Below, piece by piece: positions 45,116-54,454 of a stretch of DNA of 64,000 nucleotides (position 1 is the stretch's first letter; every line of letters starts with the position of its first letter). The notes beneath the pieces were generated by a model that saw only the letters and a list, made by a program, of their open reading frames with translations, did no database searches and was not told the origin of the DNA. The position numbers were made by a program, and so were the translations under genes. The stretch lies in contig NZ_VANS01000001.1 in the NCBI RefSeq assembly GCF_005887615.1, positions 297,415-361,414 of the forward strand, written 5' to 3'. This DNA comes from Sulfitobacter sabulilitoris. Lineage in GTDB: Bacteria; Pseudomonadota; Alphaproteobacteria; Rhodobacterales; Rhodobacteraceae.

Positions 45116-46002
45116 TGGCGGGGATCGACGCGGCGCTTCGGGCGCATCTGGAGGGGGGGCTGACGACGGTCTGCCACGCCTGGGCCATCCTGCGCACCGA
45201 TGGTGTGCGGTTCGGGTTCACCGATCATGATCTGCCGCTGGCTTTCGAGGGGATCTCGTTTCGTGCCGACACCGGCCTGAGCGCGCTGGCGCTGGCGCAA
45301 AGTACGGGGCTGTCGGTTGACAACACCGAGGCGGTTGGCGCGCTGTCCGACACGTCGATCCGTGAGGACGAGATCGAGCAGGGACGGTTCGACGGTGCGG
45401 AAGTGATTGCATGGCTGGTCAACTGGGCAGATCCGGAGCAGCGATGGCTGCAGTTTCGCGGAACCATCGGCGAGGTGCGCCGCGCGGGCGCGTCCTTTCG
45501 CGCCGAGTTGCGGGGTTTGACGGAGGCGCTGAACCGGCCCATGGGGCGGGTGTATCAGAAGCCTTGCACCGCTGTCTTGGGGGACCGTAATTGCGGCTTT
45601 GACCTGACGGCTGCGGGTTATGCGGCGGACCTGCCCGTGGAGGCGGCGGAAGACGCGCGCATTTTCACGTGGGGAGACCTGTCGGGGTTCGACGACGCGT
45701 GGTTTACCGGTGGCAGGTTCGAGGTGCTGGACGGTCCCGCGCGCGGATTGTGGGGAATAATCAAGCGGGACAGATTCAAGGACGGCGTGCGGAGTGTCGA
45801 GCTTTGGGAGCCGGTGCGGGGGCCGGTAACCGTGGGCACATTGGTGCGATTGATTGCCGGGTGCGACAAGAGGGTCGAGACCTGCCGGTTGAAGTTCAAT
45901 AATTTCATCAACTTCCAAGGCTTTCCTGATGTTCCTGGCGAAGATTGGGTGATGTCTGTGCCGAAATCGACCGGGCGCAATGCCGGAGGGAGCCTGCGAT
46001 GA
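45115..46002 (+). CDS. GTA hub protein (g13, DUF2163)
   Basis: 295-residue tail hub of the DUF2163 family. Four cysteines, C151 and C160 (KPCTAVLGDRNCGFD) and C250 and C257 (GCDKRVETCRLKF), are the likely ligands of the iron-sulfur cluster reported in the RcGTA hub. The late FNNFINFQGFPDVPGEDWVMSVP is typical. It overlaps g12 by one base and g14 by four. Confidence 0.93.
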   Translation: MAGIDAALRAHLEGGLTTVCHAWAILRTDGVRFGFTDHDLPLAFEGISFRADTGLSALALAQSTGLSVDNTEAVGALSDTSIREDEIEQGRFDGAEVIAWLVNWADPEQRWLQFRGTIGEVRRAGASFRAELRGLTEALNRPMGRVYQKPCTAVLGDRNCGFDLTAAGYAADLPVEAAEDARIFTWGDLSGFDDAWFTGGRFEVLDGPARGLWGIIKRDRFKDGVRSVELWEPVRGPVTVGTLVRLIAGCDKRVETCRLKFNNFINFQGFPDVPGEDWVMSVPKSTGRNAGGSLR

Positions 46003-46445
46003 CCGCGCAGTCCGAGCGGGTGATCGCGATTGCGCGTACATGGATCGGAACGCCCTATGTGCATCAGGCATCGGTGCGCGGTGCGGGGTCTGATTGTCTG
46101 GGTCTGTTGCGTGGCATCTGGCGCGACATCTATGGTCACGAGCCCGAGGCGATCCCGGCCTATTCGATGGATTGGTCTGAGCCGCAGGGCGAGGAGCGGT
46201 TGTGGCATGCGGCGGCGACCCATTTGCGCGCCAAGGACCCGCGACGCGAGGCCGCGGGTGATGTTGTGCTGTTCAGGATGCGCGCGGGCGCAGTGGCCAA
46301 GCATCTGGGGCTTGTCGGTCGGGTGGGCGCGGGGGCTAGTTTCATACACGCCTATTCCCGCCACGGCGTGATCGAGAGCCCGCTGAGCGCCCCTTGGCGC
46401 AAACGCATTGTGGCGCGGTTTGAATTTCCCAAGGAGGGTGAGTGA
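45999..46445 (+). CDS. GTA tail peptidase (g14, NlpC/P60)
   Basis: 148-residue NlpC/P60 cell-wall peptidase carried on the tail tip, thought to open the recipient's wall. The catalytic cysteine is C33 (GSDCLGL), the histidine H102 (AKHLGLVG) with H117 as the likely third residue. The start at 45999 overlaps the g13 stop, and its own stop overlaps the g15 ATG. The fold's GDVVLFRM block is intact, so it should be active. Confidence 0.92.
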   Translation: MTAQSERVIAIARTWIGTPYVHQASVRGAGSDCLGLLRGIWRDIYGHEPEAIPAYSMDWSEPQGEERLWHAAATHLRAKDPRREAAGDVVLFRMRAGAVAKHLGLVGRVGAGASFIHAYSRHGVIESPLSAPWRKRIVARFEFPKEGE

Positions 46446-49400
46446 TGGCGACTGTGGTTTTATCGGCAGCGGGTGCCGCGATTGGCGGATCCATCGGTGG
46501 CACGCTGGCAGGTCTTTCGTCGGTCGTGATCGGGCGTGCGGTCGGCGCGACGCTGGGACGGGTCGTGGACCAGCAGTTGATGGGGGCGGGGTCGGATGTG
46601 GTGGAGACCGGTCGTGTGGACCGGTTTCGCATCACCAGTGCCGGAGAGGGCGCGCCGGTGGCGCAGCTTTACGGTCGAATGCGGCTTGGCGGGCAGGTCA
46701 TCTGGGCCTCTGACTTTCAGGAGGTGGTGAGTGTCAGCGGCGGCGGAAAGGGAGGGCCGCGGCAACCCGAGACGCGCAGCTACAGCTATTCCGTCAGTCT
46801 TGCCATCGCGTTGTGCGAGGGCGAAATCACCCGTGTTGGACGTGTCTGGGCGGATGGCGAGGAAGTGGCGCCCGATGAGCTGAACATGCGGGTCTATACC
46901 GGCAGCCACGATCAGTTGCCCGACCCGGTGATGGAGGCGATCGAGGGGCCCGGTCTGGTCCCGGCCTATCGTGGCACCGCCTACGTGGTGCTGGAGGATT
47001 TGGGGCTGGAGCGGTTCGGCAACCGGGTGCCGCAGTTTTCATTCGAGGTTGCGCGTCCCGAGCAGCCCGATGCGCCGCAGGCACAAATCGATCCGACCTT
47101 TGCGCTGAAGGGCGTCGCACTTATTCCCGGGACGGGCGAATACGGGCTGGCGACCACGGAAGTCTATTATACCGACGGTCCGGCGAGCCGGTGGAACGCA
47201 AACGTCAATTCCCCAGCCCAGAAGACGGATTTTGCAGCGTCTCTTGAAGACCTGGGGGGATCGCTGCCGAACCTGGAGGCGACGTCGCTGGTGGTGTCGT
47301 GGTTCGGGTCGGATTTGCGCTGTGGCCATTGCCAACTGCGCCCCAAGGTCGAGGACAAGAGCGTCGAAGGTGAGAACATGCCGTGGTCCGTGGCTGGATT
47401 GAGCCGTGCCTCTGCCGAGGCGATGGCGCGGGATGGTGACCGGCCATTGTACGGTGGCACGCCCACGGACGCGTCGGTGATCGAGGCGGTTCAGGCGCTG
47501 CATGCGGCGGGCAAATCGGTGATGTTCTACCCGTTCATCCTGATGGATCAGATTGAGGGAAACACGCTGCCTGACCCCTATAGCGGAGCCGAGACGCAAC
47601 CGGCCCTGCCGTGGCGCGGACGCATCACCCTGTCGCAAGCGCCTGGCCGCCCGGCTTCGCCCGATGGCACACCGGAGGCAGAGGCGCAGGTCGATGCGTT
47701 CTTTGGGAGCGTGACCGCGGCGGATTTCGACGTGGGTGGCGGAACTGTCGGCTACTCCGGACCGCAGGAATGGAGCCTGTCGCGGTTCATTCTGCACTAC
47801 GCTGCGCTTTGCGCGGCGGCGGGCGGGGTCGAAGCCTTTTGCATCAGTTCCGAAATGCGCGGTGTGACGCAGATCCGGGGTGTCGGGAATAGCTTTGTCG
47901 CAGTCGCACGGTTGCGGGCGCTGGCGGCCGAGGTGCGCTTGATTTTGGGCGCGGACACAAAGATCAGCTATGCCGCCGACTGGAGCGAGTATTTCGGCTA
48001 TCAACCGCAGGACGGGACGGGGGATGTCTATTTCCACCTTGATCCTCTTTGGGCAGACCCGGACATCGATTTCATTGGCATCGACAATTACATGCCTTTG
48101 TCGGATTGGCGCGAGGGACGTGATCATCTGGATGCCCGGAACGGCGCGGCGGCGATCTACGATCTGGATTATCTGCGCAGCAATGTCGCCGGTGGCGAGG
48201 GGTATGACTTCTACTATCACTCAGATCAGGCGCGCGAGGCGCAAATCCGCAGCCCGATCACAGACGGTGCGTTTGACGAACCTTGGGTGTTCCGGGTCAA
48301 GGACATTCGAAACTGGTGGTCAAACGTGCACCATGAGCGCACCGGCGGCGTGCGATCTGCGACCCCGACCGCCTGGATCGCAGGTTCAAAGCCTATCTGG
48401 TTCACCGAGATGGGCTGCGGGGCGGTCGACAAGGCGACCAATCAGCCCAACAAGTTCCTGGATTTCAAATCTTCCGAAAGCAGTCTGCCTCATTTCTCCG
48501 ATGGCGGGCGCGACGATCTTATTCAGATGCAATATCTGCGCGCGATGGTGTCCTACTGGACGGATTCGGCGAACAACCCTGTGTCCGAGGAGTACTCGGG
48601 GCCCATGGTCGATATGTCGCGCGCTTTCGTCTGGGCATGGGACGTGCGACCTTATCCCTTTTTTCCCAACAATCGCGGTCTGTGGAGTGACGGGCAAAAC
48701 TACCTTCGAGGGCATTGGATCAACGGCCGGACCTCGGCGCGCAGCCTGGCGTCCGTAGTCGGGGAAATCTGTCGCCGCGCGGGGCTGGAGGCTTATGATA
48801 CATCCGCCCTGTTTGGCACCGTTCGCGGGTATGTCGTGGGGGACGTGAGCGATGCACGCAGTGCCTTGCAGCCCTTGATGCTGCGCTATGCGTTCGATGC
48901 GATTGAGCGTGACGGAACGCTGGTGTTCCGGATGCGAGACGGATTGGACCAGACGCCCCTGGTGCGCGCGCAGATGGCCATCAATCCGGAAATGGAAGGT
49001 GATGTCGAGGAAAACCGCACTGCGGAGGCCGAGATGGCAGGGCGCGTGCGGCTGCGCTTTGTCGAGGCGGATGCGGATTTCGACACTTTGGCAGAGGAGG
49101 CAATTCTGCCTGACGATGCGACCCATGCGGTTGCGACGTCGGAAATACCCATGGCGCTGACGCGCGCGGAGGCGCGGCAAGTGGCGGAACGATGGCTGAC
49201 CGAAGCGCGGGTGGCGCGGGAAGGGGTGCGGCTGGCTTTGCCGCCCTCAAAACTCTCGCTGGGCGCGGGCGATGTGATTGCGCTGCCGCCCAATCAGACG
49301 GAAGGCACCGCCCTCTATCGCATCGACCGGGTTGAGCAGGGGGCGATGCAGGTCATCGAAGGCGTGCGCATCGAGCCGGAAGTCTATCGCGCCGCCGACC

Positions 49401-50377
49401 TGTCGGACGCCCTTGGCAATATACGCGCCTTTTCGGCACCAGTGCCGGTGGTTCCGTTCTTCATGGATCTGCCGCTGATCAAGGGAGACGAGCAACCGCA
49501 TGCGCCTCATATTGCAGTTACGGCCCAGCCGTGGCCGGGCAGTGCGGCGGTCTATCGTTCGGCCACCGGCAGCGATTATCGGCTGCAGGATATCCTGCCC
49601 ACACGGTCAGTGATCGGCACCACGCAGAACGCATTGCGTGCGGCGCCTTCGGGATTGATCGATCGCGGTGAACAGCTTGAGGTCAAACTGATCAATGGCA
49701 GCCTGAGCGGGGTCGAGATGGGCGCGCTTTTGTCCGGTGCAAATCTTGCAGCCATCGGCGACGGAAGCAGTGATCGGTGGGAGTTGTTCCAGTTTCAGGA
49801 CGTTCAAATGGTCGCCAAGGACACTTATTGGCTGACGACCCGTCTGCGGGGGCAACTGGGGAGCGACGGGTTGATGCCGGAGGTATGGCCCGAAGGATCG
49901 TGGTTCATTCTGATGAACGGAATTCCCGCGCAAATCGACATCAGCCCCAACCTGCGCCGGGTGGCGCAGCATTACCGTATCGGTCCTGCGCGGCGTGCCG
50001 TGAGCGACCCATCGTATGTCGAGCAGGTCCGGGCATTCGACGGCAACGGTCTGCGGCCCTATGCGCCCGTGCACCTGAACGTGACGTCGGGTGCGGATGG
50101 CGCGTACCAGGCAAGCTGGATTCGGCGGACCCGTATCGGCGGCGATGGGTGGGAGGCGCCGGAAGTTCCGCTGGGAGAGGAGGCCGAGCGCTACACCGTG
50201 CGGGTTGTCAAGGACGGCGCGTTGATCCGGACGCAGGATGTGACGTCGCCGCTGTGGAGCTATGGCGCAGTTCAGCAGGCCGCTGACAGTCTGTCTGCGC
50301 CGTTTACCATCGAGGTGGCACAGGTCTCCGCCAGCTATGGTGCCGGGCTTTGGGCGCGGCGGGATGTACCTGCCTGA
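46445..50377 (+). CDS. GTA host-contact megatron protein (g15)
   Basis: 1310-residue tail-tip protein that contacts recipient cells. A glycine-rich N-terminal segment (AGAAIGGSIGGTLAGLSSVVIG) may form the membrane-penetrating part. The centre contains a GTA_TIM glycosidase-like barrel with WIAGSKPIWFTEMGCGAVDKATNQPNKF and E655 at the predicted acid position, plus FIGIDNYMPLSDW. The later region is a Phage-tail_3-like domain followed by strand-rich C-terminal repeats. It has the length of the RcGTA protein, with no disruption. It overlaps g14 and the next gene by one base each. Confidence 0.95.
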   Translation: MATVVLSAAGAAIGGSIGGTLAGLSSVVIGRAVGATLGRVVDQQLMGAGSDVVETGRVDRFRITSAGEGAPVAQLYGRMRLGGQVIWASDFQEVVSVSGGGKGGPRQPETRSYSYSVSLAIALCEGEITRVGRVWADGEEVAPDELNMRVYTGSHDQLPDPVMEAIEGPGLVPAYRGTAYVVLEDLGLERFGNRVPQFSFEVARPEQPDAPQAQIDPTFALKGVALIPGTGEYGLATTEVYYTDGPASRWNANVNSPAQKTDFAASLEDLGGSLPNLEATSLVVSWFGSDLRCGHCQLRPKVEDKSVEGENMPWSVAGLSRASAEAMARDGDRPLYGGTPTDASVIEAVQALHAAGKSVMFYPFILMDQIEGNTLPDPYSGAETQPALPWRGRITLSQAPGRPASPDGTPEAEAQVDAFFGSVTAADFDVGGGTVGYSGPQEWSLSRFILHYAALCAAAGGVEAFCISSEMRGVTQIRGVGNSFVAVARLRALAAEVRLILGADTKISYAADWSEYFGYQPQDGTGDVYFHLDPLWADPDIDFIGIDNYMPLSDWREGRDHLDARNGAAAIYDLDYLRSNVAGGEGYDFYYHSDQAREAQIRSPITDGAFDEPWVFRVKDIRNWWSNVHHERTGGVRSATPTAWIAGSKPIWFTEMGCGAVDKATNQPNKFLDFKSSESSLPHFSDGGRDDLIQMQYLRAMVSYWTDSANNPVSEEYSGPMVDMSRAFVWAWDVRPYPFFPNNRGLWSDGQNYLRGHWINGRTSARSLASVVGEICRRAGLEAYDTSALFGTVRGYVVGDVSDARSALQPLMLRYAFDAIERDGTLVFRMRDGLDQTPLVRAQMAINPEMEGDVEENRTAEAEMAGRVRLRFVEADADFDTLAEEAILPDDATHAVATSEIPMALTRAEARQVAERWLTEARVAREGVRLALPPSKLSLGAGDVIALPPNQTEGTALYRIDRVEQGAMQVIEGVRIEPEVYRAADLSDALGNIRAFSAPVPVVPFFMDLPLIKGDEQPHAPHIAVTAQPWPGSAAVYRSATGSDYRLQDILPTRSVIGTTQNALRAAPSGLIDRGEQLEVKLINGSLSGVEMGALLSGANLAAIGDGSSDRWELFQFQDVQMVAKDTYWLTTRLRGQLGSDGLMPEVWPEGSWFILMNGIPAQIDISPNLRRVAQHYRIGPARRAVSDPSYVEQVRAFDGNGLRPYAPVHLNVTSGADGAYQASWIRRTRIGGDGWEAPEVPLGEEAERYTVRVVKDGALIRTQDVTSPLWSYGAVQQAADSLSAPFTIEVAQVSASYGAGLWARRDVPA

Positions 50378-50682
50378 TGCGTCCGCTGATGCACGGTGAC
50401 ATCACACATGCCGCGCGGGCCCTTCTGGCGGTGCCGCGTCTGGCGCGCGTTCACGTTTGCGGCGATCTGATGCGGCGGGCGGATTGGGCGGACTGTTACC
50501 GCAAACGGTTGGGCAGGCCGCACCCGTCCTGGGGCAACGGAACGCTGGCCGCGGCGGCGCGGTCGCGCCCGATTGCCCGCGAACGAACACTGGACGATCT
50601 GGAGTATTGTAGGTGCGTGGCCCTTGTTCTCGCGGGTATCATGGCGCGAAAGCAGGTGCGCGCGGCCCGATGCCGAGGCTGA
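50377..50682 (+). CDS. Unrecognised 101-residue protein coupled to GTA g15
   Basis: Small basic protein starting MRPLMHGDITHAARALLAVPR, with its ATG overlapping the g15 stop (TGATG), so it is translated with the GTA operon. The sequence contains RVHVCGDLMRRADWADCYRKRLGRPHPSWGNGTLAAAARS and a C-terminal Cys-bearing helix. It does not resemble the DUF2793 protein that is g16 in Rhodobacter capsulatus. A related gene after g15 is familiar from roseobacters, though I do not know its role. It may be a particle component, a regulator or just a host gene. Confidence 0.6.
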   Translation: MRPLMHGDITHAARALLAVPRLARVHVCGDLMRRADWADCYRKRLGRPHPSWGNGTLAAAARSRPIARERTLDDLEYCRCVALVLAGIMARKQVRAARCRG

Positions 50683-50789
50683 CGATAGCCAATATCCACA
50701 TATCGCCGGGTGGAATATCCGCCATCACAGCTTTGCGTTTGGGATTTCGGGCCTATCTAGGGTATGGAGGCATCGAAAGGATCATTCTG

Positions 50790-51602
50790 ATGGCACAAGC
50801 ACACACGAAGATCGCCGCAATTGACCCGGTCTGGGACAAGATTACGGACGAGGCACGGCAAGCGGTTCACGACGAGCCGTTGATCGGTGGCTTTGTGCAT
50901 GCCTGTATCCTGCACCACAAAAGCATCGAGAAGGCTCTGTCCTACCGTATCGCCGCGAAGCTTGCGTCCAACGAGATGTCGATGGTCGTGGTCCGTGAGA
51001 TTGTCGAAGAGGCCTATGCAGAGGCGCCCGAGCTGGTCACCGCGGCGCGGGCGGACCTGGTGGCGATCTATGAGCGCGATCCTGCGTGCCATCGGCTTTT
51101 GCAACCGATCCTGTATTTCAAGGGGTATCAGGCGATGCAGGCCTACCGGGTGGGCCATTTCCTCTGGACCAGGGGGCAATATGACTTGGCTTATTTCGTG
51201 CAGATGCGCGTGTCTGAGATTTTCGGAGTGGATATTCACCCCGCGGCGCGGATCGGCAAGGGAATCATGATCGATCACGCACATTCCGTCGTCATTGGCG
51301 AGACGGCAGTGATCGGCGACAATGTGTCGATGTTGCATTCCGTGACCCTGGGTGGGACCGGCAAGGAAGAAGAAGATCGCCACCCCAAGATCGGCGATGG
51401 TGTTCTAATCGGTGCGGGCGCAAAGGTTCTTGGCAATATCACTGTCGGCAAATGCAGCCGCATCGCCGCGGGTTCAGTGGTTTTGGAGGACGTCCCGCCC
51501 TGCAAAACGGTGGCGGGAATTCCCGCGCGTATCGTGGGCGAGGCCGGCTGCGAGCAACCGTCCATCATGATGGATCATATGCTGGGTCCGCAGAACCGCT
51601 GA
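50790..51602 (+). CDS. cysE: Serine O-acetyltransferase
   Basis: First enzyme of cysteine synthesis, 270 residues, with the left-handed helix repeats (IGKGIMIDHAHSVVIGETAVIGDNVSMLHSVTLGGTGK, KIGDGVLIGAGAKVLGNITVG) and the catalytic His in DHAHSVVIGE. The N-terminal helical domain (VWDKITDEARQAVHDEPLIGGFVHACILHHKSIEKALSYRIA) is typical. The start at 50790 is decided by MAQAHTKIAA and homology; longer frames upstream are unconserved. It lies directly after the GTA cluster, a neighbour also recalled for the RcGTA locus. Confidence 0.97.
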   Translation: MAQAHTKIAAIDPVWDKITDEARQAVHDEPLIGGFVHACILHHKSIEKALSYRIAAKLASNEMSMVVVREIVEEAYAEAPELVTAARADLVAIYERDPACHRLLQPILYFKGYQAMQAYRVGHFLWTRGQYDLAYFVQMRVSEIFGVDIHPAARIGKGIMIDHAHSVVIGETAVIGDNVSMLHSVTLGGTGKEEEDRHPKIGDGVLIGAGAKVLGNITVGKCSRIAAGSVVLEDVPPCKTVAGIPARIVGEAGCEQPSIMMDHMLGPQNR

Positions 51603-51627
51603 CCGACGGTACATCCCAAAGACAAAG

Positions 51628-51651
51628 AAGCCGGGGCATGCCCCGGCTTTT
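51628..51651. terminator. Bidirectional terminator between cysE and pdhC
   Basis: AAGCCGGGGCATGCCCCGGCTTTT: ten base pairs with a palindromic centre, A's before and T's after, so it can end both the cysE transcript and the convergent pdh operon. Confidence 0.9.
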
Positions 51652-51731
51652 GCGCTTTTGGTTGTCCGCGTATTGCGCGAACTTATTGGGGTTTCACCCC
51701 AAACCCCACGGTATTTGGGCCATCTGGAAGA

Positions 51732-53066
51732 TCAGGCAAGCATGGCCACCGGGTTTTCAAGATTGTCCACGATGGCTTGCAGCAGTTGAGCGCCCAAGGC
51801 GCCGTCAATTACCCTGTGATCGACGGAAAGGGTCACGGACATCACGGTTGCGACCGCAACGGTGCCGTCTTTTCCGGCCACGGGTTTTTTCACGCCCGCG
51901 CCAACGGCCAAAATGGCGCCATGTGGCGGATTGATCACCGCGTCGAAATTGTCGATGCCGAACATGCCGAGGTTGGAGATCGCAAAGCTGCCGCCCTGGT
52001 ATTCATGCGGTGACAGTTTTCGGTCCCGGGCGCGTGTGGCGAGATCTTTCATCTCTGCGGAGAGCGCGGAGAGGGATTTCATGTGAGAATCCTTTAACAC
52101 CGGCGTGAAGAGACCGCCATCGATGGCCACAGCCACGGCGACGTCCGAAGGCCTGAGCCGAAGGATGCGGTCGCCCGCCCAGACGGCGTTTGCGTCCGGC
52201 ACCGATTGCAGCGCCATTGCACAGGCCTTGATGATGAAATCGTTGACCGAAAGTTTGACGCCGCGCGCTTCGAGCTTGGCGTTCAGATCGGCGCGGAAGG
52301 ACATCAGGGCGTCAAGCCGGATGTCGCGCCGCAGGTAGAAGTGCGGGATGGATTGCTTGGCTTCGGTCAGGCGGGCGGCGATGGTCTTGCGCATGCCATT
52401 GAGGGTGATTTCCTCGTAGTCGCGCCCGTCGTACATCGCCTTGACAGTGTCGGCGCCGGGGCCCGCGGCAAGCGCAGGCTTGGCGACGGCTGCTTCGGCG
52501 GTTTTGGCAGCGGGGGCTGCCTTTTGGGTGTCGCTGGACGAGAGGCCTTCGACGTCGGCTTTGACGATGCGACCCCGGGGGCCGGAGCCCTTGACAGATG
52601 TCAGATCAAGCCCCTTGTCCTTGGCGATCCGCCGAGCGAGCGGCGAGGCAAAGATGCGGTCGCCCTCTGCGGTTGTCGCGGCGGCCGGCGCCTTGGTGGC
52701 CTCGGTCGCGCCGCGGCCGTGACCGGGGGCAGGGGCCGTCGCGTCGGACGCGTCGGCAGGAGCGGCGTTCGACGATGCGTCGGTTTTGGGGGCGGCGGAG
52801 GTTTCGATGTCGTCGGCGCTTTCGCCCTCTTCGAGAAGGACCGCGATGGCGGTGTTCACCTTGACCCCTTCGGTGCCCTCGGCAATCAGGATCTTGCCGA
52901 TCGTACCTTCGTCCACCGCCTCGAATTCCATCGTCGCCTTGTCGGTTTCGATTTCGGCCAGAAGATCGCCGGAAGATACGGTATCGCCCTCCTTGACGAG
53001 CCATTTGGCCAGCGTGCCTTCTTCCATCGTGGGACTGAGGGCGGGCATGAGAATTTCGGTAGGCAT
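51732..53066 (-). CDS. pdhC: Pyruvate dehydrogenase E2 (dihydrolipoamide acetyltransferase)
   Basis: Core of the pyruvate dehydrogenase complex, 444 residues. One N-terminal lipoyl domain ([22 protein letters not shown], lipoyl lysine in [10 protein letters not shown]), an alanine/proline-rich linker, an E1/E3-binding segment ([34 protein letters not shown]) and the catalytic domain ending in [25 protein letters not shown], whose DHR His-Asp pair is present. It follows pdhB by 11 bases in the order pdhA-pdhB-pdhC. Confidence 0.97.
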   Translation of the reverse strand: MPTEILMPALSPTMEEGTLAKWLVKEGDTVSSGDLLAEIETDKATMEFEAVDEGTIGKILIAEGTEGVKVNTAIAVLLEEGESADDIETSAAPKTDASSNAAPADASDATAPAPGHGRGATEATKAPAAATTAEGDRIFASPLARRIAKDKGLDLTSVKGSGPRGRIVKADVEGLSSSDTQKAAPAAKTAEAAVAKPALAAGPGADTVKAMYDGRDYEEITLNGMRKTIAARLTEAKQSIPHFYLRRDIRLDALMSFRADLNAKLEARGVKLSVNDFIIKACAMALQSVPDANAVWAGDRILRLRPSDVAVAVAIDGGLFTPVLKDSHMKSLSALSAEMKDLATRARDRKLSPHEYQGGSFAISNLGMFGIDNFDAVINPPHGAILAVGAGVKKPVAGKDGTVAVATVMSVTLSVDHRVIDGALGAQLLQAIVDNLENPVAMLA

Positions 53067-53077
53067 GAGCGCGCTCC

Positions 53078-54451
53078 TTAGCGGTAGGTGACCTGTTTCA
53101 CGGCCTCGATCACCTCTGCGGTGGTAACGAGCGCGTGTTTCTCCAGATTGGCGGCATAAGGCATGGGCACGTCCTTGCCAGTGCAGTTGATCACGGGAGC
53201 ATCGAGATAATCAAAGGCCTCCTGCATGATCACCGAGCTGATGTAGTTGCCCACGGACCCTTGTGGCCAGCCTTCCTCGACGGTCACGCAGCGGTTGGTT
53301 TTCTGGACGGACCGGATGATCGCGGCGGTGTCCATCGGGCGGATCGTGCGCAGGTCCAGCACTTCGGCGCTGATGCCATCCTCGGCCAGCTTTTCCGCGG
53401 CTTCCAGCGCATAGGTCATGCCGATGCCGAAGCTGACGATGGTCACATCGGTGCCTTCGCGCCAGATGCGGGCCTTGCCGAACGGTACGGTGAAGTCGTC
53501 CATGTCCGGAACGTCGAAGGTTCGGCCGTAGAGTATTTCATTTTCCAGGAAAACGACCGGGTTCGGATCGCGGATCGCGGTTTTCATGAGCCCTTTCGCG
53601 TCGGATGCGGAATAGGGCATGACGACCTTGAGGCCGGGCACCTGCATGTACCACGCGGCGTAGTCCTGGCTGTGTTGGGCGCCGACGCGTGCGGCCGCGC
53701 CGTTCGGGCCGCGAAACACCATCGGCGCGCCCATCTGGCCGCCGGACATATACAGCGTTTTGGCCGCCGAGTTCAGGATCTGGTCGATGGCCTGCATCGC
53801 GAAGTTCCAGGTCATGAATTCGACGATAGGGCGCAGCCCGCCAAAAGCGGCACCGACACCGATCCCTGCAAAGCCGTGTTCGGTGATGGGGGTATCGATC
53901 ACCCGTTTCGGGCCGAATTCGTCCAGCATTCCTTGGGAAATCTTGTAGGCGCCCTGATATTCGGCCACCTCTTCGCCCATCAGGAACACCGAATCGTCAC
54001 GGCGCATTTCCTCGGCCATGCCGTCGCGCAATGCCTCGCGGACGGTCTGCTGCTTCATCTTGGTGCCTTCGGGCCAATCCGGCGTGACGTCGGCGGCGGG
54101 CGTGGGATGCGCCTTTGCCGCGGCAGGAGCGGTTTCCGATGACTGCGCCTTGTCGGCAGGGGCCGGAGCCGAGGCGGACGCGGCCGTGTCGATATCGTCG
54201 GCGCTTTCGCCCTCTTCCAGCAGCAGGGCGATGGGTGTGTTCACCTTGACCCCTTCGGTGCCCTCGGCAACCAGGATCTTGCCGATCGTGCCTTCATCGA
54301 CGGCCTCGAACTCCATCGTCGCCTTGTCGGTTTCGATTTCCGCCATGATATCGCCCGAAGCGACGGTGTCACCCTCTTTCACCAGCCATTTGGCCAATGT
54401 GCCTTCTTCCATCGTGGGGCTCAGCGCGGGCATAAGAATTTCAGTTGCCAT
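53078..54451 (-). CDS. pdhB: Pyruvate dehydrogenase E1 beta with N-terminal lipoyl domain
   Basis: 457-residue E1 beta subunit. About 80 residues of lipoyl domain ([21 protein letters not shown]) and a linker precede the transketolase-like beta part: [71 protein letters not shown], and the C-terminal [16 protein letters not shown]. The extra lipoyl domain is a known alphaproteobacterial feature, and is almost identical to that of pdhC. It is the middle gene of the operon, 3 bases after pdhA. Confidence 0.97.
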   Translation of the reverse strand: MATEILMPALSPTMEEGTLAKWLVKEGDTVASGDIMAEIETDKATMEFEAVDEGTIGKILVAEGTEGVKVNTPIALLLEEGESADDIDTAASASAPAPADKAQSSETAPAAAKAHPTPAADVTPDWPEGTKMKQQTVREALRDGMAEEMRRDDSVFLMGEEVAEYQGAYKISQGMLDEFGPKRVIDTPITEHGFAGIGVGAAFGGLRPIVEFMTWNFAMQAIDQILNSAAKTLYMSGGQMGAPMVFRGPNGAAARVGAQHSQDYAAWYMQVPGLKVVMPYSASDAKGLMKTAIRDPNPVVFLENEILYGRTFDVPDMDDFTVPFGKARIWREGTDVTIVSFGIGMTYALEAAEKLAEDGISAEVLDLRTIRPMDTAAIIRSVQKTNRCVTVEEGWPQGSVGNYISSVIMQEAFDYLDAPVINCTGKDVPMPYAANLEKHALVTTAEVIEAVKQVTYR

Positions 54452-54454
54452 GTC

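Larger units (their letters stand above)
36348..50682 (+). mobile_element. RcGTA-like gene transfer agent structural cluster
   Basis: Continuous plus-strand block of genes with the exact order of the Rhodobacter capsulatus GTA: g1 small terminase, g2 large terminase, g3 portal, g3.5, g4 protease, g5 capsid, g6-g8 connector/closure/terminator, g9 tail tube, g10 and g10.1 chaperones, g11 tape measure, g12-g15 baseplate and host-contact proteins, then a coupled 101-residue gene. All frames are intact. There is no integrase, repressor, replication or lysis gene, which argues for a GTA and not a prophage. Such particles package random host DNA. The equivalents of g16, gafA, the head spikes and the lysis genes would be at other loci and are not in this window. 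Confidence 0.95.

Noticed and set aside
36348-50682. Integrated prophage
   Set aside because: No integrase, repressor, replication or lysis genes and no flanking att repeats seen; gene order matches GTA exactly.
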